This document shows, one piece after another, positions 29,339 to 40,072 of a stretch of 64,000 nucleotides of DNA. Source of the DNA: Pectinophora gossypiella (Eukaryota > Arthropoda > Insecta > Lepidoptera > Gelechiidae). The position numbers were made by a program, and so were the translations under genes. The DNA lies in NCBI RefSeq assembly GCF_024362695.1, contig NW_026063245.1:771501-835500 (forward strand), read 5' to 3'. Within the stretch, counting starts at the first letter, position 1. Each line of letters begins with the position of its first letter. The notes below the pieces were generated by a model. That model saw nothing but the letters and a program-made list of their open reading frames with translations, searched no databases and had not been told where the DNA came from.

Positions 29339-29490
29339 TGTACTATCCTGCTTGTGGGGTTATTTTACGGCTCACCAACACCACAACACGCATACAATCA
29401 CAGTACACCGCTCCGCTCGACCGCCGGTATGCGACTGACGCGTGACGTCAGAGTATGAGACAACCCACATTATACAGCCAATACACTACA
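29339..29490 (-). repeat. 5' LTR of gypsy element
   Basis: 152 bp, identical to 23657-23808; includes TGACGTCA. Followed by duplication GTGGG, after which the interrupted repeat array resumes. Confidence 0.93.
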
Positions 29491-29496
29491 GTGGGT

Positions 29497-30544
29497 AATA
29501 AATGTAATTAAAATTATACTAACCGTAATTAACAACACTTTGCTTTACTTAATACATAACATACATAAACTGCCTATATACGTCCCACTGCTGGGCACAG
29601 GCCTCCCCTCAATCAACCGGAGGGGGTATGGAGCATACTCCATCACGGTGCTCCACTGCGGGTTGGTGGAGGTGTTTTTACGGCTAATAGCCGGGACCAA
29701 CGGCTTAACGTACCCTCCGAAGCACAGAATCATCTTACTTTTTCGGACAATCAGGTGATTCAAGCCCGAAAAGTCCTTACCAAACAAAGAGGACAGTCTC
29801 ACAAAGTGATTTCGACAATGTCCCCATCGGGAATCGAACCCGGAACACCAGATCGTGAGCCTAACGCTCTAACCACTAGACCACGGAGGCTGTTTACTTA
29901 ATACTACCTGATTATTGAGTGATGGGTTCAACTTTATGAATTAAATGAGGATTAATTGGATGAATTTGATTCACTTGACCACACAATCCACGTGCCACTT
30001 ATAGTCGATCTTGATTTTTCTTTAATCTTCTCTTTAATCTTCGCCAATCACTTCGTATTAATTTATCTACAATTTATTGATTGTGATCTGGGATCTTCTC
30101 TGAAATCTGGCTCGAAGGACCATGAATATGCCATCAGGCAAAAAGGCATATCAATGCCTTTTTACTGATTTTTAAGGGATTTAGGTAGCAATGAAACAGC
30201 ACCGTGTTCGACGTAATTACGTGTAATCAATGGAACCGAAAAAAAAAACGCCTGTCAAAAACAATTAACTAATAAAAACTATTGCAAATAAATTGCTATT
30301 ATAAATTGAAGAGGCGTTTCGGATAATATTGATTCTAAACACTAATATTGTGGCGCCCCCTAGTGAGTTACAGACATGACACTTGTCTAATAACATGAAC
30401 TCATCAAACACAAACCCGTTATTGAAAACCGCATCAAAATCGGATTATTAGTTTAGAAGATAATTAATAACATTTCTTTGCACAAACGCACACACAAACA
30501 TCTCTCACCCTAAACGCATATACCTGCTCCGTTCCGTCGTGGGT
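29497..30544. repeat. SINE-bearing tandem unit 3
   Basis: 1,048-bp unit, same organisation as units 1 and 2, ending CCGTCGTGGGT. Separated from unit 2 only by the gypsy insertion. Confidence 0.85.
29556..29892 (-). mobile_element. tRNA-derived SINE, copy 3
   Basis: Same flanking TTTACTTAATAC duplication and tRNA-like head as copies 1 and 2, with one or two point differences (for example CACGGTGCTCC instead of CACGCTGCTCC). Confidence 0.88.
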
Positions 30545-30687
30545 AAAAAATAGAAAATACCTATAATAATTATTTTACTTAGTAAACAACAATAAGTACC
30601 TACATAACGGAATGCTATGTGTATGTCTGTATTATTTTATTTATGTCTAATTTGTGGAGTAAAAAGTAATGTTTTACACTGCTACAA
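30545..30687. other. Unassigned AT-rich DNA left of Helitron copy 2
   Basis: 143 bp not matching any other repeat here; it rejoins 33325 onward across the Helitron and may be older host DNA. No ORF. Confidence 0.5.
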
Positions 30688-30718
30688 TCCATACTAATAT
30701 TATAAATGCGAAAGTAAC

Positions 30719-30795
<77 letters not shown>

Positions 30796-33324
30796 TACTC
30801 TTTCACGCCTAAACGGCTCAACGGATTTTGATGAAATTTGGTATGGTGATAGATGATAACCTAGAAATGGTCATAGGCTATAAATAATCACGCCATCGTT
30901 CTTAGGGGGTAGGCAGTTGGCAGATAACTAAATTGATTTAGTGATTTGTAGTCGTTTTTGTTGGGACTTTTGCTCTTTCACGTCTAAACGGCTGAACGGA
31001 TTTTAATGAAATTTAGTAAGGTAATAGTTGGTTATCTAAAAACGGTTGTACGATCAAATTGATCACGTCATCGTACTTAGGGGGTAGGAAGTAGGCAGAA
31101 AACTGAATTGAGTTAGTGATTTTTTTATGGTTTTTGCTGGGAGTTTTGTCTATCATGCCTAAACGGCTCAACGGATTTTGATGAAATTTAGTTAGCTGAT
31201 AGATAGTAATCTAGAAAAGGATATGGCCTATTAATATTTATGCTATCGTACTTAAGGCGTAGGCAGTAGACAGAAAACTAGGTTAGTGATTTTTAATTGT
31301 TTGTTTTAAAAGTTTGCCTCATTCACGCCTTAACGTCTGAACGGAATTTTATAAGACTTGGTTAATTTAAAGATAGGATCTTAGGCACGGACACAGGCTA
31401 CTTTTTATGGCGGGAAAATACCTCATTCCCGCGGAAATCTAGATTTCGTGATCGTGTCAAGAAGCGCATGACGCCATAGCTACTGGAATGATTTCGATGT
31501 TTTTTTTTAAACTGAGTGACCTCAAGTTAGTATTTGATCACTTTTCTAACTTAGAGGGTAGGTAGGCGCCATAATTTAGGGAATTTATGATAAAATTTTG
31601 ATGCAACTGTCTTTATTAAACAGTTATATCTCATTCCTACAGGAACCTACACATAGCTATAGCTAGCTATCTATTAACATTAAAACTCTTTCTAGAATCA
31701 CATTACGCCAATTAATTGATCTGATTTGTATAAGTTTTTTTATTCAACTAACTATTACATTACATACAGATAAAATCTAATTACTTACACCACATAATTA
31801 ATATAGTACTACATGACTAGCTACGCTTTAAACTTGAGGAGGTAATTCGATAGACATTTATACGAACTTTAAGCCCAGTAATCAATCATAGTAATAAGGT
31901 AATACTCATTTTAGACAAAGAAACGGATAGGTAATCAGTTCGTCAACGAAATTATAACACCTACACTTAGTTTGTTTACTATTTAACGAGGGAAAATAAT
32001 CCTTACTAATATTATAAATGCGAAAGTAACTCTGTCTGTCTGTCTGTCTGTTACGCTTTCCCGCTAAAACCTCTCAACCGATTTTGATTAAATTTGGCAC
32101 AGACAATCTTTAGACCCTGAGAAAGAAAATAGGATACCTTTTATTGCGAAAAGAAGGGACGAAGAGATTGAAATAGGGGTTGAAAGTTTGTATGGGATAT
32201 TTTAATTTTAAAATATAAATCCATGAAACTTTATATTTAAGCACTTGATAAAAAATAATTAAACATTTGTTCTAGCGTTGCTGAAATTTCGACCAGTGAG
32301 GGAGTGAAATGAGGGTTGAAAGTTTGTATGGGAGTTCGTCATTTTTGGGGATAAAACCACGAAACTTTATATTTAGGAACTTGATAAGAAATAAAAAAAC
32401 AATTTGTTAAAGCGTTTTTGAAAATTCGATCTTTGAGGGGATGAAATAGGTGTTGAAATTTTTTATGAGGTTCGTCATTTTTCAAGATAAAAATATTAAA
32501 TTTTGTGTTTAGGCACTAAATAACAAACAAAAAATCGTTTGTTCAAGCATTTTGAAATTTTTACCAGTATGGGGGTGAAATACGGGTTGAATGTTTGTAT
32601 GGGTATTCGTCATTTTTGAAGATAAAACCATGAAACTTGGTACGTAGGTCTCTTAGGATGTGCAGAGTTTTTCAACAAACGGATTTTCCGAAATTCGAAC
32701 GGAACGGAACGGATTCGGAACGGGAACTACGAAGCCAAACTTTTTGTATACAAAATATTAACCACTGAACCTAGGAACATGATATTTAGTAGTTTTGGGT
32801 GTATCAAGTTAAAAAAATTTGGCTTTTGTAGATAAAGTTCCTTTTAACGAATACTCTGCATCGCCGCCACTGCCGTCGGTCGTCGTTCGTCGTCGCGCAC
32901 ATTCGCCGAAGTGTGGCGGCAGTCAACGGCGCTGTCTTGTGGTGGGGGAGCGCACGTGGTGTATACGTGGCCTGCTCGCGAGTGTCGAGTCCAAACAATT
33001 TCTACATTTTAACAAATAATAACAAAATAGCAAACGTTGTGTACAAAAAAGTTTTAAATTAGGTCATTTTAAAATATTTTTGTACACAACGTGACGCTGA
33101 CCCCTGTAAGTGTCTTGGACATAAGGGACCGATAAATATTCCTAGGTAATTTCTGCCACTCAATGGAATACATAGGTACTTTATAACGACTGTAAACAGA
33201 TATTTTTTATTTTTTTTAAATATACCTACTTACTCTCTTTTAATCACATGCTATACCGTTCCTTTTATATAATCCTTAATATTCAAATTAAAAGTACGCA
33301 GACGAAGTCGCGGGTACCAGCTAG
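30688..33324 (+). mobile_element. Helitron, Lep1/MINE-like, copy 2
   Basis: Same TC start, CTAG end and contents as 18443-21059. It is 2,637 bp versus 2,617 bp; the 20-base difference lies in the TGTC tract (30721-30795). Flanked by A on the left and T on the right. By eye the rest is nearly or fully identical, so one of the two copies is very young. Confidence 0.9.
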
Positions 33325-34360
33325 TAAACAATATATTGCTAACAATATAATGTTATTGCAAGTGTGCAAATAAGCAGAAAATATTGTGTGTTTCCGTTGC
33401 TTTTGTCGTCAACTTTGTTTTTACTTAACGTCAAAAACAAAGCGAGACTACAACGGTGCCGGGTGTGAGGTTGGACTTTAATCTCTGGTGTGATCTGTGT
33501 ACTATTATGTTATAGCAATAATATTTATCGCTAGCTAATGTAATAATATAGAACAAAAGCAATACTCCCCAGGTTTTAGTCCGTATTTTCGAATTCGTAA
33601 CGTCGGTGTCCGTTGGTCTCCGTACGACAATCAGCTGATTTGAATTTACACAATTTTTTCCACTTCAAATACACAAATTTATATTTTACACACTTTATAT
33701 ACTAAAATTAATACAAATACAAGTAAATTAAAAAAAAACTATGATATTAATAAAAATAAGAAATTAAAACTAAGATACGCGTCTTGACATTTACGCGTCA
33801 GTGTTGCCAGTCAGCCATAAATATGAAACGTTGTTTTAACTGTAACGGTATGTATTTAAAACAAAAAGTGAGTGTTCATTTGTTCATGGTTTGTAAATGT
33901 TCCTTGTAAGGCCTATAGGAACCATAGCAAGGCCAACGGTCAAATTTTTAATTGGCCTTATAAGGAACCACAGGCTTTCCTAGGAACACTACCAATATTT
34001 TAACGTAAATTGAGGCAAAACAATTTATTTTTTCTTTAGTACCATAAACAAATCCTTACACGACAATTCGCAGTAAAAAATATGAGATAATAATAGATTT
34101 TTAAATAAAAACTTACGTTTTGCTGAGCGCGCCAATAACAACCGTAACGTCGACGTCCGAAGTCTACGAAACGTGAGACCGCACTGCCACAATAGCGGCG
34201 CGATCGACTCGCCGCCGCGTTTGTGGCCTTGAGTTTGATATATCTTAGTGTGTAATAGAAGGAACACGTCTGTACATGTCTATAACTACGAATTTTTAAT
34301 AATTGGCCTTCAAAGGAGCGTGGCCTTCCTTGGTCCACCCACCTTATTTTTATTTTCTAG
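33325..34360. other. Unassigned AT-rich segment with small inverted repeat
   Basis: No convincing gene. An imperfect inverted pair GTTCCTTGTAAGGCC (33899-33913) and GGCCTTATAAGGAAC (33954-33968) resembles a small MITE core, and a related TTGGCCTTCAAAGGA block occurs near 34300. The rest may be host intergenic DNA. Confidence 0.4.
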
Positions 34361-34636
34361 TTATTAGTTTTTATTACGCATTCTGTTTAATTCATTTAGT
34401 GCTTCATTATTGCAAGGTTTCGTGCCCGTTAGTTTATTGCAGTCCAACTCCTCTATACGTAGTCCCTGCAAAGATCTTACTCTACTAAGAGCCACGTAGG
34501 CTTGACCTTCTTCAAACAGTTTCGCACCTAAGTATACGACTGCGTGATCCACAGTGCTGCCCTGCATTTTATGTATTGTAGAAGCCCATGATAGTATTAA
34601 AGGCAACATTCTTCTTTCAGCCGCATCCCAGATTCA
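34361..34636 (-). pseudogene. Pif1/Helitron-type helicase C-terminal remnant
   Basis: Seen: about 90 readable residues with RRMLPLILSWASTIHKMQGSTVDHAVVYLG, then GQAYVALSRVRSLQGLRIEELD and NEALNELNRMR before a stop. Known: IHKxQGxT and GQxYVALSR are helicase motifs V and VI of Pif1-like proteins, and the NEALxExNRMR tail is typical of insect Helitron Rep-helicases. A stop or loss of similarity near 34640 truncates the upstream side, where GCC-rich repeats begin. Not enough remains to be active. A host Pif1 fragment is less likely. Confidence 0.75.
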
Positions 34637-34659
34637 ATTTCTTAATTTTAATCTTATTA

Positions 34660-35290
34660 TTATACGCCATTTAGTGGCTGCGCCCATCTTAAATATTGAG
34701 GTTGTATAGTGCACTGTATTCTTCTTGTCAAGCCCTTTTATTTGATACCTATATTGGTGGGATTGATAAAAAATTGTTATAAGCCATTTGGTAGCGGCGG
34801 CCATCTTAGATTTCAATTTTGCATAGTAAATTGTATTCTACTTGTTGAGACCTTTCATTTGATACCCATGTTGATGGGATTGATAAAACCTAAGTTATCC
34901 GCCATTTTGTAGAGGCCGCCATCTTGGATTTTAATTTTATATAGTACATTGTATTCTACTGGTTGAGCACTTTCATTTGATACCCATATCGATAGGATTG
35001 ATAAAACCTACGTTATCCGCCATTTTGTAGCGGCCGCCATCTTGGATTTAATTTTTTTTTAGTATATTGTATTCTGCTTGTTGAGCCCTTTCATTTGATA
35101 CCCATATTGATGGGATTGATAAAACCTACGTTATCCGCCATTTTGTAGCGGCCGCCATCTTGGATTTAATTTTTTTTTGTATATTGTATTCTGCTTGTTG
35201 AGTCCTTTCATTTGATACCCATATTGATGGGATTGATAAAACCTACGTTATCCGCCATTTTGTAGCGGCCGCCATTTTGGATTTATAATG
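34660..35290. repeat. Six ~120-bp tandem repeats (GCCGCCATCTTGG)
   Basis: Each unit has a CCATTTTGTAGCGGCCGCCATC-like core, TGTATTCTGCTTGTTGAG, TTTCATTTGATACCCATAT and GGGATTGATAAAACC. The cores fall near 34670, 34790, 34910, 35030, 35148 and 35266. Divergence is greatest at the left, so the array grew or homogenised from the right. Confidence 0.85.
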
Positions 35291-35584
35291 ATAATGAATA
35301 AACATAATTGTATTGTCACCAAAATCCAAAGTGCATACAAAATTTCAGATTAATCGGTTGACAGGAAGAGGGTGAAATTTGAATTACTAAATTTGACCCA
35401 AGAATAAATAAAACAAACGGGGTAAGCTAAATAAAACCGTTTAATTATAAAAATAAATAAGTGCTGCGGGCAGCTTCTGGGGCTGTCACTTTACTAATTC
35501 ATTATACTATTCACTACCGGCACAAATAGCCTAATCTTACGTATACACTACTTTCTAGTGTAATCAAATCGCCCTTACCTCTGA

Positions 35585-36496
35585 ATCATCACGATTCCAG
35601 ACGCACCGGCATACGAGGACGAACCAGGACCGTCCACCAGCTGCGCAAGGAACCCGCCGCCATCTCCGTTGCCGCCGTCGCTTGCCGCCGAAGGTCCGTC
35701 GATATCAAAACCAGTGGACGCAGTCACAGAACCACATCTTGACGAAGAGGTGATGAAAATATTGGGAGAAGACCTATCCCAAAAGAAGTCCTCCGGAAAG
35801 GACATTCAAGCGGACCTAGCTGTACGCTTACAACATATAGCCACATCCGGCTTGTCTAAGGAAACCTGTAAGGAACTCATGGAAAAATATCTACCGCCGG
35901 GTAGTTGCCCCCTAATAGACGCACCTGACCTCAACCCCGAGGTCAAGGCCGCAGTGTCCGACACTGTCTATAGAAGAGACAAGGGCATAAAGATCAAGCA
36001 AAAACAAATTACAGCTGCAATATCATGTGTAGCAGAAGCATTAACGCTCGTTTTAGAAACAGAGCCTAAGAATGTGACTTTAATAAAATTGCTCATGGAT
36101 GCTAGCAAACTTTTATGTGACAGTCAGAATCATGACTCCGGCACACGCCGAAGTTTTTTATTGTACAACTTGAAAAAGGAACTAAAAGACCAATTACAGA
36201 AAACTAAAATTGATAAATATCCATTTAGTCAAGATCTAGCTGATACCCTTAAAGCGGCTAGAGCTATATCTAAAACGAGAGCGGACATGAAAATTTCCAC
36301 ACCACAGACCCAACCTAGAAAGAACAATAAACCGCCACCAAAAAATTTTAACTGGCGAGCTCCTTCCCAGAGTCACAGGCCGAAAGGGAATCAGAGGATG
36401 AAAGAGCCTGCTCGTAAGAATCCTCCCGAGAACTCCTCGCAACAGTCGTCGCGTCGAGCCCCGCCACCGCAGCAGTCAGCCCGCGGCCGCCGCTAG
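35585..36496 (+). pseudogene. DIRS-like retroelement gag-like ORF
   Basis: Seen: open from 35585 to the stop at 36496, about 303 codons. It includes PDAPAYEDEPGPSTS near the start, DLAVRLQHIATSGLSKETCKELMEKYLPP, AVSDTVYRRDKGIKIKQKQITAAISCVAEAL, a long helical middle and a basic Gln/Pro/Arg-rich end (SRRAPPPQQSARGRR). Known: this layout, directly followed by a DIRS RT, is that of DIRS/PAT-type gag proteins. There is no ATG at the N-terminus; reading starts after a TGA with ATC-ATC, which may be a mutated start. The downstream pol begins at once, with no spacer. Confidence 0.7.
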
Positions 36497-37322
36497 ACAC
36501 GGTACGATACACCGGCAGATTATCCTACTTTTATGACCAATGGGCGCTTATCACTTACGATATCACAATCTTGTCATGGATAGAAGGGTATCAAATACCT
36601 TTCTCGCGGCCTGTAATCCAACATATACCCCCGGCTGCTAGGAGTTATTCTGCTTCTGAACAAGTTCAGTTGAAATGTTCAATTCATGATCTTTTATCTA
36701 TTGGAGCGATTGCAGAGTGTGAGCCCTGTGAAGGCCAATTTCTATCTTCCGTATTCATAATACCTAAACCAAATGGCAACACACGTTTCATACTTAACCT
36801 TAAAAAGCTAAATAAGTTTATAGACACTACACATTTTAAGATAGAAGACCTACGCACAGCTCTAAAATTAACTTATTCAAACTGTTTCATGAGCACGTTA
36901 GACCTAAAAGATGCATATTTTTTGATACGAATTCATGAAAATTCTAAAAAATACTTACGTTTTGAATTCCAAGGAAAACTGTATGAATTTAATGTGTTGC
37001 CCTTTGGCTTGAACACTCCGTTTGTTTTCAAAAGATTATGAAACCAATTATTGGCCTTCTCAGATCATGTGGATACCTATCTACAATTTATTTAGACGAT
37101 ATTTTACTAATATCACACACATATGAAGAATGTTTAAAAAATATTTCAGACACAACGGGACTTTTAAATGCGTTAGGGTTTATTATAAACTATGAAAAAA
37201 GTCAGCTCTCTCCAAGTACTACTTGTAAATTCTTAGGGTTTGTTATAGACTCACAACATTTACAAGTAAGTTTACCCCAAGAAAAAATATGTAAAATAAA
37301 AATAGGTAAAAAAACTTTTTAA
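36497..37322 (+). pseudogene. DIRS-like reverse transcriptase, frameshifted and truncated
   Basis: Seen: LSYFYDQWALITYDITILSWIEGY opens the domain. Next come FIIPKPNGNTRFILNLKKLN, MSTLDLKDAYFLIRIHENSKKYLRFEF and LPFGLNTPFVFKRL. One phase shift at 37038 leads to KPIIGLLRSCGYLSTIYLDDILL and KFLGFVIDSQHLQVSLP. Known: DLKDAYF.I.IH..S.KYLRF and YLDD are signatures of DIRS-group RT, whose elements use a tyrosine recombinase instead of a DDE integrase. The thumb, RNase H, methyltransferase-like and recombinase parts are all missing; the sequence ends shortly before foldback F2. Readable residues at the junction lose similarity after about 37300. Confidence 0.82.
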
Positions 37323-37400
37323 GTTAAACGGTTTTATGTTAAACATACATTGCAATGTTTAAGCTAAATGTACTAAAAACCAAAAAATAAAAAATTAAGC

Positions 37401-38132
37401 AAAATTAAAAATTTTGAAAAAACCCACGACGGTAAAAATATCATCGAAAAAGAATAAAATAACTCAAAACCCCCGACTTAACCCAATTATTATGTAACGA
37501 AATATTATATTAGACTTAAAAATACTTTCTAAAAAAGAGTTGATATCTCGAGACATCGGTAATAGATATACTTAAGTACCTAAACAATGAATATGGATGT
37601 TTACAGTTTTTTCCTAACGTGTCTGTTTCTCGAAGATATACTTAAATGTAGCGATAATAATTTTACCATAATACATAACCGAGGAATATCCGTCGGGGGC
37701 TGCCATTAACCCAGCTAAAGTTTTTCTAGTGACGTGAATACAATTATTGAAGAATTGTAGATGTTTAACGACGACATAAAATACACTTATGAGTATGATT
37801 AAATTTCTGTTGAAATTTCATATAGAAAAGGCAGCCCCCGACGGATATTCCTCGGTTATGTATTATGGTAAAATTATTATCGCTACATTTAAGTATATCT
37901 TCGAGAAACAGACACGTTAGGAAAAAACTGTAAACATCCATATTCATTGTTTAGGTACTTAAGTATATCTATTACCGATGTCTCGAGATATCAACTCTTT
38001 TTTAGAAAGTATTTTTAAGTCTAATATAATATTTCGTTACATAATAATTGGGTTAAGTCGGGGGTTTTGAGTTATTTTATTCTTTTTCGATGATATTTTT
38101 ACCGTCGTGGGTTTTTCCAAAATTTTTAATTT
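37401..38132. repeat. Foldback element F2, full length, class A
   Basis: Left arm 37401-37704, loop 37705-37829 (125 bp), right arm 37830-38132. The arms are near-perfect reverse complements for ~300 bp. Arm-specific variants match each other: ATATCATCG, six A before GAGTTG, CGAAGATAT. Loop variant TTTCTGTT. Only the outermost bases differ between arms (TTTTGAAAAAACCC versus TTTTGGAAAAACCC). Confidence 0.92.
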
Positions 38133-38211
38133 TTTTTATATAATATTAAGTTTACAGTTTTAACTTTTTGCAATATTAAAGTTTAAGACTTGAATTTTTA
38201 CAATCTTAAGT

Positions 38212-38693
38212 TTAATATATAATATTTGAAACAAATTTATTAAATTTTGTCTTATTCAAAGGCTTAGTAAATAAGTCTGCAATCTGATCATTTGTTGGAC
38301 AATAGAATATACTCAAATCACCATTTAATACTCTTTCATGAATGAATTTATATCGAACGTCAATATGTTTTGAGCGTCTATTAATTACACCATTATTAAT
38401 GAGTTTTATAGAACTTTGATTGTCTACAAACAGTTTCACTTTCACTTTATCACACAAAAGTTCTTCAATGAATGACTTTAGGTATAGAATATCCTTGCAA
38501 CATTCTGCTGCAGCGATGTACTCTGCTTCAGTCGTGGATAAAGCAACTATAGGTTGTTTTCTTGTACACCAGGTAATTGGACAACCACATAAATATATTA
38601 TGTATCCTGTAGTGCTTCTTCTTGTCTCTGGGTCACCTGCATAGTCAGAGTCACAGTATGCGGTAAGTTCTAGATCTTTTTCTTCCTTTTTGT
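38212..38693 (-). pseudogene. Copia RNase H
   Basis: Seen: about 160 codons open, with TAYCDSDYAGDPETRRSTTGY, LSTTEAEYIAAAECC and KLFVDNQSS, then RSKHIDVRYKFIHERV and DQIADLFTKPL at the end. These are the D-E-D site and the C-terminal signature of copia RNase H. It is out of phase with the RT piece upstream. The last domain of the element before the missing LTR. Confidence 0.85.
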
Positions 38694-38696
38694 ATT

Positions 38697-39699
38697 CTAA
38701 TCCTTTATCTTTGTCCCTTTTAGGTATCTTAGTATTCTTTTTATCGTCGTCACATCATTTTCAGTTGGATTTTCAACATTCCTACTGCACTGGTTGACAG
38801 CAAAGCTTATGTCCGGTCTAGTTTTGTTGCATATGTATGTGAGACTTCCTAATAATTGTCTGTAAGGAAATGTTATGTTCTTGTCTAATTTTTCTCTTTT
38901 GTTTCCAATAGGTGTTTGTATAATCTTAGCATCTTTCATGTTATAGTCGTCTAGTAAATTTTCAATGAACTTTTCTTGTTTTAACTTCAGATCTCTTTTT
39001 GTATGTATTATCTCCATTCCAATATATTTATCTGGATTTTTATTTATTTTTGTTTGGAATCTTTTTCCTATTTTTCTTAATAGCTTATCTATGGCTTCTT
39101 CACTTTTTCCGATTATAATACCATCGTCTACATGAATTCCCAAATAAATGGTTTCTTCTTTGTTCTTGAAAATACATGGTTCTGTTTCTAGTTGTAATAA
39201 TCCTTCATCCTTCAGGAAATTGGTCATTGTGGTATTCCATTTCAGTGGAGCTTGCTTCATACCATACAAGGCCTTTTTTAGTTTGCATATGTCTTTCATT
39301 TCCATTCCTTCTGGTGGGTACATGTATATCTCTTCATCTATTTCTCCATAGAGGAAGGCTGTCTTTATGTCGAAAGATTTTATGTAATAGCCATTTTTAG
39401 CAGCGAGTACAAATAGAATTCTGAGTGGGCTGCTGTTAATTACAGGACTAAAAAAAAGTCTCATTGTAATCAACTCTTTCTTGTTGTTCAAATCCTCGGA
39501 TTACCAGTCTTGCTTTGTATTTTCCATCTTCTTTTATTTTCAGGACCCATTTGTTACTTAATATTTTCTTTCCTTTTACTACATCTTTGTTTACTTCTTT
39601 CCATACATTATTTTCTAATAGAGATTTCTTTTCTTCATTAATTGCTTCTTCCCATTTGATTTTATCTTTTCCGGTAATTACTTCAGTGTAGGAGATCAT
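38697..39699 (-). pseudogene. Copia reverse transcriptase, two overlapping pieces
   Basis: Seen: 39699-39448 holds the N-terminus (WEEAINEEKKSLLENNVW, NKWVLKIKEDGKYKARLVIRG). 39491-38697 holds the rest (SFDIKTAFLYGEIDEEIYM, LYGMKQAPLKWN and the catalytic HVDDGIIIG), then the conserved DKYIGMEI and TRPDISFAVNQCSR. Known role: cDNA synthesis. The two pieces are in different phases; the break is near 39460-39480. The catalytic Asp pair is intact. Confidence 0.85.
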
Positions 39700-40072
39700 T
39701 ACATAGTCTTTGAACTTATGTGGTAGTTTTCTTGTCCTTTTAGATCTGTCTTCTTTATTTATGGTCTGTTCTTCAGGTTCTTCTTCTTCTTCTAGATGTT
39801 CTTCTTAGGTATGTCTTCTTCTTGATGTTCTTCTTCAGGTATGTTTTCTTCTTCGCCATTTTTCCGTATAATTATGTAGTCTTCTCTTTGGTTCTTGTTT
39901 TTATTTTTATCTTCTTTATTTTCTTTTTGTTTATCTTGTTCTTCTGTAGTTTCCTTTTTAAATATAACATCTCTTCTAATAATTATTTCTTTCTTTTCAG
40001 GGTTCCAGAGCCGATAGCCAGTTGGAGCATAACCTACCAAGGTCAGTTTCTCGCTTCGATCATCAAGTTTCT

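Larger units (their letters stand above)
23657..29490 (-). mobile_element. Apparently intact Ty3/gypsy LTR retrotransposon
   Basis: Seen: identical 152-bp LTRs (23657-23808, 29339-29490) starting TGTACTATCC and ending CACTACA, with target duplication GTGGG on both sides (23652-23656, 29491-29495). Gag-protease and RT-RNase H-integrase reading frames are each open, separated by a 171-nt AT-rich segment with GT...AG ends. A primer-site candidate TGGCGACGAGGAC starts two bases inside the 5' LTR; a polypurine tract AAAAAAGGGA abuts the 3' LTR. No env-like ORF. All catalytic motifs are present, so this is the best candidate for an autonomous, recently active element in the window. Confidence 0.94.

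Noticed and set aside
34025..34338. Two overlapping minus-strand ORFs of 80-100 codons
   Set aside because: No domain, overlapping in different frames, composition not protein-like; left as unassigned DNA.
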